Shown in pieces: positions 9,367 through 20,525 of a DNA stretch of 64,000 nucleotides; the first letter of the stretch is position 1, and every line of letters starts with the position of its first letter. The stretch comes from Amaricoccus macauensis (lineage in GTDB: Bacteria > Pseudomonadota > Alphaproteobacteria > Rhodobacterales > Rhodobacteraceae): contig NZ_JACHFM010000003.1 of the NCBI RefSeq assembly GCF_014201905.1, positions 682,001 through 746,000 of the forward strand. Reading direction: 5' to 3'. Made by a program: the position numbers and the translations under genes. Under the pieces are notes generated by a model, which saw nothing but the letters and a program-made list of their open reading frames with translations, was not told where the DNA came from and ran no database searches.

Positions 9367-9609
9367 CTACTCCGGTGCCCGGGTCGTCAGTGCCAGCGCG
9401 TGCAGCTCGCCCCGCGACCCCTCCATCTTTCCCTTCAGCGCAGCATAGACCATCTGATGCTGCTTCACGCGGTTCATGCCGCGAAACTCCTCCGCCTCGA
9501 CGCTGGCGGCGTAGTGGTTGCCGTCACCGGCAAGGTCGGTGATTTCGACGCTGGCGCCGGGAAATGCCTCCCGGATCAGCCGCTCGATCTCCTGAGCTTC
9601 CATCGCCAT
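9367..9609 (-). CDS. bolA: BolA family protein
   Basis: An 80-aa BolA/IbaG-type protein, partner of monothiol glutaredoxin in Fe-S trafficking. The family core is visible as [44 protein letters not shown], including the conserved H in the DGNHY loop and the C-terminal RVKQHQ helix signature. GGAGG sits 10 nt before the chosen ATG; a second ATG two codons in (9603) is possible. It lies between purL (84 nt upstream) and grxD. Confidence 0.95.
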   Translation of the reverse strand: MAMEAQEIERLIREAFPGASVEITDLAGDGNHYAASVEAEEFRGMNRVKQHQMVYAALKGKMEGSRGELHALALTTRAPE

Positions 9610-9693
9610 CCGGTTGCAGCCTCCAATGAACCTCGATCACAGGGAAATCTAGAGGCGCCCCACCTCCCCCGCAAGGGTGGGCGCAAGAAGCCT

Positions 9694-11889
<2,196 letters not shown>

Positions 11890-11999
11890 GACGGGCTACG
11901 GCTCCGGGGCAGGGGGACTGCGCCCCATTTAGGCCGGCCGGGAGGTGAGCGAAAGCCCGGACCGCATCGGCCGTGTGCCAAAAGCTCGCTCACCAGCCC

Positions 12000-12028
12000 A
12001 AAAAAAAAGGCCGAGCATTCGCTCGGCC
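12000..12028 (-). terminator. Rho-independent terminator downstream of the LysR gene
   Basis: An 8-bp stem GGCCGAGC (12009-12016) pairs with GCTCGGCC (12021-12028) across a 4-nt loop. On the minus strand it is followed by nine T residues (plus-strand A9 at 12000-12008). It ends minus-strand transcription from the LysR gene before purL. Confidence 0.88.
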
Positions 12029-12147
12029 CAAGTCCAACAGGGAGGTTGAAGTCAGCCTGCGCGAGGCGCCTGCCCAACTTCGAGTTGTAATATAGCTGCG
12101 GGACCCGCGTTCGGCAAGAGCCGATGCTCAATTGTTGAGCATGGCCG

Positions 12148-13077
12148 CTATGGCGCTGATGCATGGCTCAAGATGCGGCGCTCGCGGGCATCGACCTCGC
12201 GCTTGAAGGTGCTGATCTCTTCGATGATGAAGTCACGAAAAGCCGTCACCCTCTTGGAGTGCTTGAGTTCTTCCACGTAGGCGAGATAGGTCGGGATCGA
12301 TGCGCTGTGCTCTTCCGGCAGGATATGCTCAAGCTCGGGAAAGTCGCCGGCGAGGTAGTCGGGCAATGATCCGATGCCGAGCCCTTCGCGCACCGCCTGC
12401 AGGATGCCGAAATAGTTGTTCACCGTCAGCGATGACATTGGTGCCATTGCGAGGAACGGCTGGACGAAGTCCGCTCCGGCGCGGACCTGCGGCGACTGCG
12501 GGCTCTGGGTGATGATCCGGTGCCCGGCAAGTTCCGCCGCCGTGCGCGGAAACCCGTGTTTCGCGACGTACTCCGCGGAGGCATAGAGCCGGATGTGAAC
12601 ATCCATCAGGCGCCGGCGGATCAGTTCCGCCTGACTCGGCTCCTTCAGGCGGATCGCCACATCCGCCTCGCGCATCGACAGGTCGAGGATGCGTTCCTCG
12701 AGCATCAGCTCGATCTTCAGGTTGGGATAGCGGGCGAAGAGGCGCGACAGCCGGGGCGCGAGCCAGAGCGTGCCGAAGCCCATGGTGGTGGTGACGCGCA
12801 GTTCGCCGTGGACCTCGTCTTCGGAGTCGCGGATCCGCGCGGCCGTCGCCTCCAGCCGCTTCGACATGGTCCGCGTCGCGTCGAACAGCAACTCACCCTG
12901 CTCGGTGAGGAGCAGGCCGCGGGCATGGCGGCGAAAGAGCGTCGTGCTGAGGCTTTCCTCGAGCGCCCGGATCTGCCGGCTGACCGCCGACTGGCTCAGA
13001 TGCAGCGTCTCGCCCGCATGCGTCAGGCTGCCGGCGTCCGCGACGGCGTGGAAGATTCGCAGCTTGTCCCAGTCCAT
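12148..13077 (-). CDS. LysR family transcriptional regulator
   Basis: A 309-aa DNA-binding regulator. Residues 1-60 form the LysR winged helix-turn-helix (DKLRIFHAVADAGSLTHAGETLHLSQSAVSRQIRALEESL). The rest is a periplasmic-binding-protein-like effector domain (HGELRVTTTMGFGTLWLAPRLSRLFARYPNLKIELML...). It is divergent from the indolepyruvate oxidoreductase gene across a 236-nt gap, the usual position for a LysR regulator controlling its neighbour; that target is an inference. It ends in a good terminator. Confidence 0.92.
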   Translation of the reverse strand: MDWDKLRIFHAVADAGSLTHAGETLHLSQSAVSRQIRALEESLSTTLFRRHARGLLLTEQGELLFDATRTMSKRLEATAARIRDSEDEVHGELRVTTTMGFGTLWLAPRLSRLFARYPNLKIELMLEERILDLSMREADVAIRLKEPSQAELIRRRLMDVHIRLYASAEYVAKHGFPRTAAELAGHRIITQSPQSPQVRAGADFVQPFLAMAPMSSLTVNNYFGILQAVREGLGIGSLPDYLAGDFPELEHILPEEHSASIPTYLAYVEELKHSKRVTAFRDFIIEEISTFKREVDARERRILSHASAP

Positions 13078-13313
13078 GTCGTCCCGCGTCTTCCTACCGG
13101 CGTTGCAGCCGATGTAAGGTTTTTATCGACCATTACCATAGATTTCCGCCCGCGCCCCCCCGGGCTCGATATTCTTTCGCGCGAGCTGGCGGAATCGCGA
13201 CACTCGTTTCGTGCCGGCGATTTCGCTGATTTCGTGGTAAAATCCGCTCGTTTCGGCCACTTCCGTCGCTATATTGAGAGCTGACGGGCCGGTGCCCGGG
13301 GACCGGAGGTGGC

Positions 13314-16300
13314 ATGTCCCTTCACGATGTCTCGCTTGCTGATCGCTTCGATCTCACGAAGCGAACCGTGCTTCTCAGCGGCATTCAGGCGCTGGTGCGG
13401 GTTCTGCTCATGCAGAAGGCCCGCGACGAGGCGGCCGGCCTTGCCACCGCCGGGTTTGCATCCGGCTATCGCGGATCGCCGCTCGGTGGCGTGGATCTCA
13501 CCATGTGGAAGGCCGGCGATCAGCTCCGCGCGGCCGACATCACCTTTCAGCCCGGCCTGAACGAAGACCTTGCAGCCACCGCGGTCTGGGGCAGCCAGCA
13601 GGTGAACCTGCATGGCGAGGGCCGGGTGCAGGGTGTCTTCGGGCTCTGGTACGGCAAGGGGCCGGGCGTCGATCGCTGCGGCGACGTCTTCCGCCACGCC
13701 AACATGGCGGGCACCAGCGAATACGGCGGCGTGCTCGCCTGCATGGGCGACGACCACACCGGCGAGAGCTCGACCACGCTGCACCACTCCGAGTTCGCCC
13801 TGGTCGACGCGATGATGCCGATCCTCTCGCCCGCCGGTGTGCAGGAGGTGCTGGACTACGGCCTGCTCGGCTGGGCCATGTCGCGCTACACCGGCACCTG
13901 GGTCGGGCTGAAGTGCGTCAAGGACACGATCGAGGTCACCGAGGTCGTCGATGGCGATCCGAACCGCCTGAAGATCGTCACCCCGACCGATTTTGCCATG
14001 CCGGAGGGCGGTCTCAACATCCGTCGCGGCGACACCCCCGCGGCACAGGAAGCCCGGATGCACGACCACAAGCGCTTCGCCGCCGAGGCATTCGCCCGGG
14101 CGAACCGCATCGACCGCCGGGTCCATGGCGACGCGAAGGCGAAGATCGGCATCGTCTCCTGCGGCAAGTCGTGGCTCGACACCGCCCATGCGCTCGATCT
14201 CCTCGGACTCGACGATGCCGAGTGCCGCCGCCTCGGGATCACCACCTACAAGGTCGGCATGGTCTGGCCCCTCGATGTCGCGAGTTTCCGCGAGTGGGCC
14301 GACGATCTCGAGCACATCATCGTCGTCGAGGAAAAGCGCAAGCTCGTCGAGGTGGAAATCAAGGAGGCGATCTTCGACGATCGCCGTGGCCGCCGCGTGA
14401 CCGGCTGGAAGAACGAGCGCGGCGAGGTGGTCTTCTCGGTCAAGCAGGCGCTCGACCCGGTGCGGGTCGCCCGCACGCTTGGCACGCTGCTCGGGCTCGA
14501 CGGGATCGAAACCGAGCGCCTCACCGCCGCCCGCGTCCGCCTCGAGGACGCGGTCCGCGCCGACAACGTCGAGGAAATCGCCGTCCGCAAGCCCTGGTTC
14601 TGCTCGGGCTGTCCGCACAACACCTCCACCCGCGTGCCGGAGGGCGCGCGCGCCTATGCCGGCATCGGCTGTCACTACATGGTGCAGTGGATGGATCGCG
14701 GCACCGAGGGCTTCACCCACATGGGCGCCGAGGGGGCGAACTGGATCGGCGAGGCGCCGTTCTCCACCCGCGCCCACGTCTTCCAGAACCTTGGTGACGG
14801 CACCTACAATCACTCCGGCAGCCTCGCGATCCGCGCGGCTCTCGCGGCCGGCGTGAACATCACCTACAAGATCCTCTACAACGACGCCGTGGCGATGACC
14901 GGCGGCCAGCCGAACGAAGGCGGCCTGACGCCGCAGCAGATCGCCCGCGAACTCCTCGCCATGGGCGTGAAGACCGTGGTCGGCGTCTACGATCCGAAGG
15001 AAGCGGTGGACCCCGGATCCTTTCCGATCCCCATGCGCCCCCGCGCCGAACTCGACGCCGTGCAGCGCGAGATGGAAACCGTGCCGGGTGTCTCGGCGAT
15101 CGTCTACATCCAGACCTGCGCCGCCGAGAAACGCCGCCGCCGCAAGCGCGGGCAGTTCCCCGACCCGGACCTGCGGGTCTTCATCAACCCGGACGTCTGC
15201 GAAGGCTGTGGCGACTGTGGCATGAAGTCGAACTGCGTCTCGGTGGTGCCGCTCGAGACCGAGTTCGGGCGCAAGCGCGCCATCGACCAGTCGTCCTGCA
15301 ACAAGGATTTCTCCTGCCTTGACGGCTTCTGCCCGAGCTTCGTCACCCTCGAAGGCGCCAGGGTCAGGAAGCCCGCCCCGGCGGAGCTGGCGCTCCCTGA
15401 CCTGCCCGAGCCCGTCTTGCCGCGGATCAACGGAACCTGGAACGTCGTGGTGACCGGCGTCGGTGGCACCGGCGTCGTCACGGTGGGCGCGCTTCTCGCC
15501 ATGGCGGCACACCTCGAAGGCAAGGGCGCCGGCGAGATGGAGATGGCCGGCCTCGCCCAGAAGGGCGGCGCGGTGCAGATCCACGTCCGCCTGGCCGAGC
15601 GGCCGCAGGACATCAGCGCGATCCGGGTCGCGGTCGGCGAGGCCGATGCGCTGATCGGCGGCGACCTCGTGGTGTCGGCCGGGTCGAGGACCCTCGGGCT
15701 TCTCGCCCGTGGCCGGACCCGTGGCATCCTCAACACCCACGAGATCGTCACCGGCCAGTTCACCCGCGACCGCAGCTTCCAGCTTCCGACCGACCGGCTG
15801 TCGCTTGCGCTGCGCGCCCGCCTCGGCGACGACGCGCTGACGGTGCTCGACGCGACGCGGCTCGCCGAGAAGCTGCTCGGGGACGCGATCTTCGCGAACG
15901 TGCTGATGCTCGGCGCCGCATGGCAATCCGGGCTGGTGCCACTGTCCCGGGAGGCGGTCACCCGCGCGATCGAGCTGAACGGCGAGCGCGTGGAGGGCAA
16001 TCTCCGCGCATTCGAGATCGGCCGCTGGGCCGTCGCCCGCCCGGTCGAGGCCGCCGCTGCCGTGACGCCAGCCCCGGCACCGGCTGAGGATTTCGCAACG
16101 ATCGTCGAAAGTCGCGCGGCCCACCTCACGCGCTATCAGAGCCGCCGCCTCGCCCGGCGCTACCGCGCCCGGGTGGAGGCCGCGAACGGCATTGATCCCG
16201 CGCTTGGGGCAGCTGTCGCAAAAGGTTACCACAAGCTCCTCACCTACAAGGACGAGTACGAAGTGGCCCGCCTGCACGCCGAGACGCTGGAGCGCGCGGT

Positions 16301-16724
16301 CGCCGAGCAGTTCACCGACGTCCGTGCCATGCGCTTCCATCTCGCGCCGCCGTTCCTCGCGAAGCCCGGGCCGAACGGCGAGCCGGTGAAGCGGACCTTC
16401 GGGCCGTGGATGCTGCGGGCGTTCCGCATCCTGCGCCACTTCCGGCGGGTGCGCGGGACGGTCCTTGATCCGTTCGGCTACACGGCGGAACGCCGGATGG
16501 AACGTGGGCTTGTCGCCGAATACGAGACGGATATGGATGCGATCCTCAAGAGCTGGACCCCCGCCACCCGCGATGCGGCGATCGCCCTTGCGGCGTTGCC
16601 GCTCGAGATCCGCGGCTTTGGCCACGTGAAGGCGCGCGCGGCGGAAGCGGCGGCCATCCGGCGGGCCGAGTTGCTCGCCGCGATCGCGGGCGGCGGCACC
16701 ACGACGCTGAGGGCCGCGGAATGA
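13314..16724 (+). CDS. Indolepyruvate ferredoxin oxidoreductase, fused alpha/beta (IorA-IorB) type
   Basis: Oxidatively decarboxylates aryl 2-oxo acids such as indolepyruvate and phenylpyruvate to acyl-CoA with ferredoxin. The 1136-aa protein joins both subunits. It has an N-terminal pyruvate-oxidoreductase-like domain (FASGYRGSPLGGVD), a TPP domain (NLGDGTYNHSG; ILYNDAVAMTGGQP), a Cys-rich segment (CEGCGDCGMKSNC, CNKDFSCLDGFCPS) that could hold a cluster, a gamma-type domain (VTGVGGTGVVTVG) and a C-terminal helical region of the DUF6537 type. A -10-like TATATT lies at 13270-13275. It overlaps the next gene by 4 nt. Confidence 0.92.
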   Translation: MSLHDVSLADRFDLTKRTVLLSGIQALVRVLLMQKARDEAAGLATAGFASGYRGSPLGGVDLTMWKAGDQLRAADITFQPGLNEDLAATAVWGSQQVNLHGEGRVQGVFGLWYGKGPGVDRCGDVFRHANMAGTSEYGGVLACMGDDHTGESSTTLHHSEFALVDAMMPILSPAGVQEVLDYGLLGWAMSRYTGTWVGLKCVKDTIEVTEVVDGDPNRLKIVTPTDFAMPEGGLNIRRGDTPAAQEARMHDHKRFAAEAFARANRIDRRVHGDAKAKIGIVSCGKSWLDTAHALDLLGLDDAECRRLGITTYKVGMVWPLDVASFREWADDLEHIIVVEEKRKLVEVEIKEAIFDDRRGRRVTGWKNERGEVVFSVKQALDPVRVARTLGTLLGLDGIETERLTAARVRLEDAVRADNVEEIAVRKPWFCSGCPHNTSTRVPEGARAYAGIGCHYMVQWMDRGTEGFTHMGAEGANWIGEAPFSTRAHVFQNLGDGTYNHSGSLAIRAALAAGVNITYKILYNDAVAMTGGQPNEGGLTPQQIARELLAMGVKTVVGVYDPKEAVDPGSFPIPMRPRAELDAVQREMETVPGVSAIVYIQTCAAEKRRRRKRGQFPDPDLRVFINPDVCEGCGDCGMKSNCVSVVPLETEFGRKRAIDQSSCNKDFSCLDGFCPSFVTLEGARVRKPAPAELALPDLPEPVLPRINGTWNVVVTGVGGTGVVTVGALLAMAAHLEGKGAGEMEMAGLAQKGGAVQIHVRLAERPQDISAIRVAVGEADALIGGDLVVSAGSRTLGLLARGRTRGILNTHEIVTGQFTRDRSFQLPTDRLSLALRARLGDDALTVLDATRLAEKLLGDAIFANVLMLGAAWQSGLVPLSREAVTRAIELNGERVEGNLRAFEIGRWAVARPVEAAAAVTPAPAPAEDFATIVESRAAHLTRYQSRRLARRYRARVEAANGIDPALGAAVAKGYHKLLTYKDEYEVARLHAETLERAVAEQFTDVRAMRFHLAPPFLAKPGPNGEPVKRTFGPWMLRAFRILRHFRRVRGTVLDPFGYTAERRMERGLVAEYETDMDAILKSWTPATRDAAIALAALPLEIRGFGHVKARAAEAAAIRRAELLAAIAGGGTTTLRAAE

Positions 16725-17236
16725 TCCGTCCCGGGCTTCGGGCGCCGTCGCTCCTGCTGCCACTGCTTCTGGCGGCCTGCGCCACCGGCGCGCCCGTCAC
16801 GCGGCAGGTCGTGGTGCCGGGCGGACAGTTTCAGGCGGTGCAGGGCGAGGCACGCTTCTTCGTCCGCAGCTTCCTCTCCACCGGGAGCCAGCAGCAGGAG
16901 GTGATCGGCGCGCGGTGCGAACTCGTCACCAGCCTCTACCGCATCGAGCTTGTCACGCCCGCCCGGGCGGTCGTGCCGAACTTTGGTCCTCAGTCGCCGG
17001 AAGTGACGGTGGCGTGCCGCACTCCGGACAGCGCCGGCAGTGCCTCGACGCGGATCGTCACGCGCTGGCAGCAGCCGCCGGGAGTCTGGGGGGACCCGTT
17101 CTTCGGGCCTCGCGGCGGGCCGTGGGGGCCCGCCTGGGGACCGGGCTGGGGACCGGGGCCGTGGGGTTGGTCCGGGCCAGGTTTCCCGGTGAGCAACTAT
17201 CCCAACATCAACGTGACGCTCTATCCGACGCGCTGA
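16721..17236 (+). CDS. Small lipoprotein with Pro/Gly/Trp-rich C-terminus, function unknown
   Basis: A 171-aa protein with a lipoprotein signal (LLLPLLLAACATG; lipobox LAAC, Cys at about residue 20). A beta-rich middle with two conserved-looking cysteines (ARCELVTSLYRIEL, VACRTPDSAG) is followed by a low-complexity tail of repeated Gly-Pro-Trp (residues about 130-155). The start ATG overlaps the upstream oxidoreductase stop in an ATGA, so translation is coupled, although a functional link between the two is not obvious. I do not recognise the family. The stop is 27 nt from the convergent porin gene. Confidence 0.82.
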   Translation: MIRPGLRAPSLLLPLLLAACATGAPVTRQVVVPGGQFQAVQGEARFFVRSFLSTGSQQQEVIGARCELVTSLYRIELVTPARAVVPNFGPQSPEVTVACRTPDSAGSASTRIVTRWQQPPGVWGDPFFGPRGGPWGPAWGPGWGPGPWGWSGPGFPVSNYPNINVTLYPTR

Positions 17237-17263
17237 CGCGGCGTACTCCGGTCTATTTCCCGC

Positions 17264-17926
17264 TCAGAAGTCCATCCCGATCGACACCACCACGTGGCCG
17301 GGATCGAAGTTCGAGTCGAAGTACCGCAGATCGACATTCGCGTTGTCGCCGAGCGTGCGGTTCACACCCACGTCGTAGGCGACCTTGCGCTCGCCGAGAT
17401 CCTCACTGTTGAAGTCCGTCCCGACCGCGCCGCCGACGGTCCAGACGTCGGCGAAATAGATCTCCGCCCCGAGCTTGCCCCATTTCGTCTGGCCGGACGG
17501 ATCATAGTCCAGCTCCGCCCCGAGCGAGCCGAGATCCGCCATGGGATAGCTTGCCGCGAGCTTGAATTCACCGCAACAATCTCCACTGCGATCATAGAGA
17601 TAGCGATAATAGCTCGCGTCGATCGTGAGCAGGTCGAAGGTCTTGCGGATGCCGGCGTAGATGTCGAACTCCACCCGGTCGCGCCCCAGATCCTCGCCGC
17701 CCGGAAAGTCCACCGTCGAGGCCCACACCCCGCCATAGAACATGCCGGCCGACCCCTCGACATAGCCCTGAAGTGCCGGGTTGTCATTCGACTGGGTCGA
17801 GCCCTTGTGGATGTAGTTCGAGGTGACGCCGATGCCGTAGCTGAGTTCAGGACGTTGCTGCGCCACGGCGCTGCCGGCGAGAACTCCCGCAACCGCGATT
17901 CCGCCGAGTATCCGCCCGATCATCAA
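17264..17926 (-). CDS. TorF family putative outer-membrane porin
   Basis: A 220-aa protein with a cleavable signal peptide (GGIAVAGVLAGSAVAQQ). The remainder is made of alternating short amphipathic beta strands (LSYGIGVTSNYIHKGSTQSNDNPALQGYVEGSAGMFYGG ... VDLRYFDSN...VVVSIGMDF), ending in F as outer-membrane barrels do. The opening pattern and length match the TorF/Gcw_chp putative porin family. The substrate is unknown. A Cys-Cys pair (SGDCCGEF) sits in what should be an extracellular or periplasmic loop. GGAAGGG precedes the ATG. Confidence 0.82.
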   Translation of the reverse strand: MMIGRILGGIAVAGVLAGSAVAQQRPELSYGIGVTSNYIHKGSTQSNDNPALQGYVEGSAGMFYGGVWASTVDFPGGEDLGRDRVEFDIYAGIRKTFDLLTIDASYYRYLYDRSGDCCGEFKLAASYPMADLGSLGAELDYDPSGQTKWGKLGAEIYFADVWTVGGAVGTDFNSEDLGERKVAYDVGVNRTLGDNANVDLRYFDSNFDPGHVVVSIGMDF

Positions 17927-18080
17927 TTTCGCCCTTCCGCCTCATGCGAGTCTTTTTTGTCACTTTAGCCCTTTCCGGTCGCATGCGGAAGACCCGGGGC
18001 GCGGCGAATGACTTCGCCGGAACCTTTACTGGTATGTCTCCACCCGGCCGCTCCAAGGTGTTGCGCCTTGCCCAAGCGGC

Positions 18081-18845
18081 TCAGCTCCACCAGCGCCCCG
18101 TCGACGCCCGCCAGAGCAGCCCGGCCCGGGCGACGATCGGTGCCGGTTCGAGCGCGGTGTCGCCGGAAGCGGCGAGTCGCAGTGTGCGGGCAGTGAGCCA
18201 CCCCGGCAGCAGGGCGGGCAGGGCGGACGCCGGCACCCGATCGCGGTGGGTACGGGCCCGCGCGTGGGCCGCGAGGCCATCGCGGGCAAACGCGGCTGGC
18301 GCGATGTCGTCGGGAAGCGGCGTCCGACCGCGCGCGCGCAACTCGGGCAGGGCGCGCAGGAGCGCTGCGGTCCCGGTGGCACGGCCGAAATCACGCACCA
18401 CCGGCAGGGCGCCGCCCTCGGCGCCGAGGTGGCGGGCGGCAAGCTCCATCAGATGCCCGGCGGTGTGATCGACGTAGGTCATGACATCGATCAGCGGCGG
18501 CTCGGCGTCGAGTCGGCGTGCTTCGATCATTTCGTCGAGCAGGCGCCGGGGCAGGTCGGCGCTGGCGATGGTCGCCGCGAGCGGCTCGACGACCTCGTGG
18601 CGCCGCGCGGGCCGGCCGGCGTAGATCTCTTCGACAGCGTCGGCCCACCATTGCAGGCGCATCGCCGCGAGCAGCGGCTCGGAGGCCACCCACGAGGCGC
18701 GGGCGATCTCGAGGTTGAATGCGTAGAGCGCGAACAGCCCCGGACGGGCCGCTTCGGGCGCAGTCATCACCGTGCGCCAGCGGTCGGGATCGCCGCGCTC
18801 GACCATCGCGGCCAGCCCGTCGCCCGCTGCCACCGCCTTGCTCAC
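18081..18845 (-). CDS. Squalene/phytoene synthase-like protein (probably non-catalytic, NDUFAF6-like)
   Basis: A 254-aa all-helical protein with the squalene/phytoene synthase fold pattern (RPGLFALYAFNLEIARASW, LQWWADAVEEIYAG, LMTYVDHTAGHLMELAARHLG). The first Asp-rich DxxxD motif expected after YAF is replaced by NLEIA, and the second Asp-rich motif is also not evident. Prenyl-diphosphate coupling is therefore doubtful. Its closest functional analogue by logic is mitochondrial NDUFAF6, a complex I assembly factor of the same family that lacks catalysis. The start overlaps the cimA stop by 4 nt. Confidence 0.8.
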   Translation of the reverse strand: MSKAVAAGDGLAAMVERGDPDRWRTVMTAPEAARPGLFALYAFNLEIARASWVASEPLLAAMRLQWWADAVEEIYAGRPARRHEVVEPLAATIASADLPRRLLDEMIEARRLDAEPPLIDVMTYVDHTAGHLMELAARHLGAEGGALPVVRDFGRATGTAALLRALPELRARGRTPLPDDIAPAAFARDGLAAHARARTHRDRVPASALPALLPGWLTARTLRLAASGDTALEPAPIVARAGLLWRASTGRWWS

Positions 18846-20503
18846 GGCAGGAACGTCACGCTGCGCGTGGGCTCCCCCAGCACGGGGGCGCCATCCGAGA
18901 GCAGCTTCCAGAGGACCGCGTCCTGCAACGCCTGAAAGCTGGCATCGACGATGTTCGCCGAGACGCCCACCGTGGACCAGCGCCGGCCACGGCCGTCGGC
19001 GCTCTCGATCAGGACGCGCGTCACCGCCTCGGTGCCGCCGCTGGTGATGCGGACGCGGAAGTCCACGAGCTTCATGTCGGCGATGTAGGGCTGATAGGGG
19101 CCGAGATCCTTCCCGAGCGCCCGCGACAGTGCGTTGACCGGTCCCTGGTCGGCCTGGGTGACGGGGTCGTGGCTCTCGCTCACGCTCATCACCCGCTCCG
19201 GCCCGAAGCGCGCGACCACCACCGCCTCGGAGACGGTGACCATCGCGCCCTTTGCGCCGGGCCGGCGCTCCACGGTGACGCGGTAGCGCTCGACCTCGAA
19301 GAACTTCGGCAGGCGCCCGAGAATTGAGCGCGCCAGCAGTTCGAAGCTCGCGGCCGCGCCGTCGTAGGCGAAGCCGCGATCCTCGCGTGCCTTGACCTCG
19401 GCAAGGATCTCGCCGAGGCGCGGGTCGCCGGCCTCGACCTCGATCCCGGCCTTGGCGAGGCGGTCGCGCAAGTTCGAGAGGCCCGCCTGGTTCGACATCG
19501 GTATGACGCGGGCATTGCCGACCGTCTCCGGAGGGATGTGTTCGTAGGTCGAGGGGTCCTTCAGGATCGCGCTCGCGTGCAGGCCGGCCTTGTGGGTGAA
19601 GGCCGACGCGCCGACGTAGGGCGCCGAGCGGTTCGGCACGCGGTTCAGGATGTCGTCGAGCATTCCGCTGAGGCGCGCGAGGCCGGGCAGGCGGTCGCGC
19701 CGGATGCCCGTGTCGAAGCGGCTGGCGTAGGGCTCCTTCAGGAGCAGCGTCGGGATCAGCGACACGAGGTTCGCGTTGCCGCAGCGCTCGCCGAGGCCGT
19801 TCAGCGTGCCCTGAAGCTGGCGCGCGCCGGCGTCGATCGCCGCGAGCGTATTCGCGACTGCGTTGCCGGTGTCGTCGTGGGTGTGGATGCCGAGCTTCGT
19901 GCCCGGGATCCCGGCGGCGATCACCTCACCGACGATGCGTCCGACCTCGGCGGGTAGCGTGCCGCCGTTGGTGTCGCAGAGCACCGCCCAGCGGGCGCCG
20001 GCGGCGAGAGCGGCCCTGACGCAGTCGAGCGCGTAGGCGGGGTTGGCCTTGTAGCCATCGAAGAAGTGCTCGGCGTCAAACAGCGCCTCGCGCCCCTTTG
20101 CCTTGAGGAAACGGATGGAAGTGGCAATGTTGTCGACGTTTTCTTCCAGCGAAATCCCGAGGGCTGTCGACACGTGGAAGTCGTGGGTCTTGCCGACGAG
20201 GCAGACCGCGGGGGTGTTCGCGTTGACGACGCCAGCCAGCACCTCGTCGTTGGAGGCCGATCGGCCGGACCGCTTGGTCATACCGAACGCGGTGAGCGTC
20301 GCATGGCGGAGCTTCGGTGCGGCCGTGAAGAACGCGCTGTCCGTGGGGTTTGCCCCGGGCCAGCCGCCCTCGACGTAGTCGATCCCGAGGGCGTCGAGGC
20401 CTTCGGCGATGCGGATCTTGTCATCGACGGAGAAGTCGACACCCTGGCTCTGCTGGCCGTCGCGCAGCGTGGTGTCATAGAGGGTGAGACGTTCGCGGGT
20501 CAT
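18842..20503 (-). CDS. cimA: (R)-citramalate synthase
   Basis: Condenses pyruvate and acetyl-CoA to citramalate for threonine-independent isoleucine synthesis. The 553-aa protein belongs to the HMGL-like/alpha-isopropylmalate synthase family. It has LYDTTLRDGQQSQGVDFS at the N-terminus, the metal-binding HTHDDTGNAVANTLAAIDAG, the LNGLGERCGNANL signature and a C-terminal LeuA dimer/regulatory domain (residues about 415-540). The DGQQSQGVDFS and GWPGANPTD signatures fit the CimA subgroup better than LeuA. It follows cysS by 22 nt. Confidence 0.92.
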   Translation of the reverse strand: MTRERLTLYDTTLRDGQQSQGVDFSVDDKIRIAEGLDALGIDYVEGGWPGANPTDSAFFTAAPKLRHATLTAFGMTKRSGRSASNDEVLAGVVNANTPAVCLVGKTHDFHVSTALGISLEENVDNIATSIRFLKAKGREALFDAEHFFDGYKANPAYALDCVRAALAAGARWAVLCDTNGGTLPAEVGRIVGEVIAAGIPGTKLGIHTHDDTGNAVANTLAAIDAGARQLQGTLNGLGERCGNANLVSLIPTLLLKEPYASRFDTGIRRDRLPGLARLSGMLDDILNRVPNRSAPYVGASAFTHKAGLHASAILKDPSTYEHIPPETVGNARVIPMSNQAGLSNLRDRLAKAGIEVEAGDPRLGEILAEVKAREDRGFAYDGAAASFELLARSILGRLPKFFEVERYRVTVERRPGAKGAMVTVSEAVVVARFGPERVMSVSESHDPVTQADQGPVNALSRALGKDLGPYQPYIADMKLVDFRVRITSGGTEAVTRVLIESADGRGRRWSTVGVSANIVDASFQALQDAVLWKLLSDGAPVLGEPTRSVTFLP

Positions 20504-20525
20504 GCTGGCACCTGGCTGGCGTCGG

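Noticed and set aside
13269..16763. A 1164-codon open frame on the minus strand opposite the indolepyruvate oxidoreductase gene
   Set aside because: Shadow frame; no recognisable motif, and the plus strand carries a complete, motif-rich enzyme.
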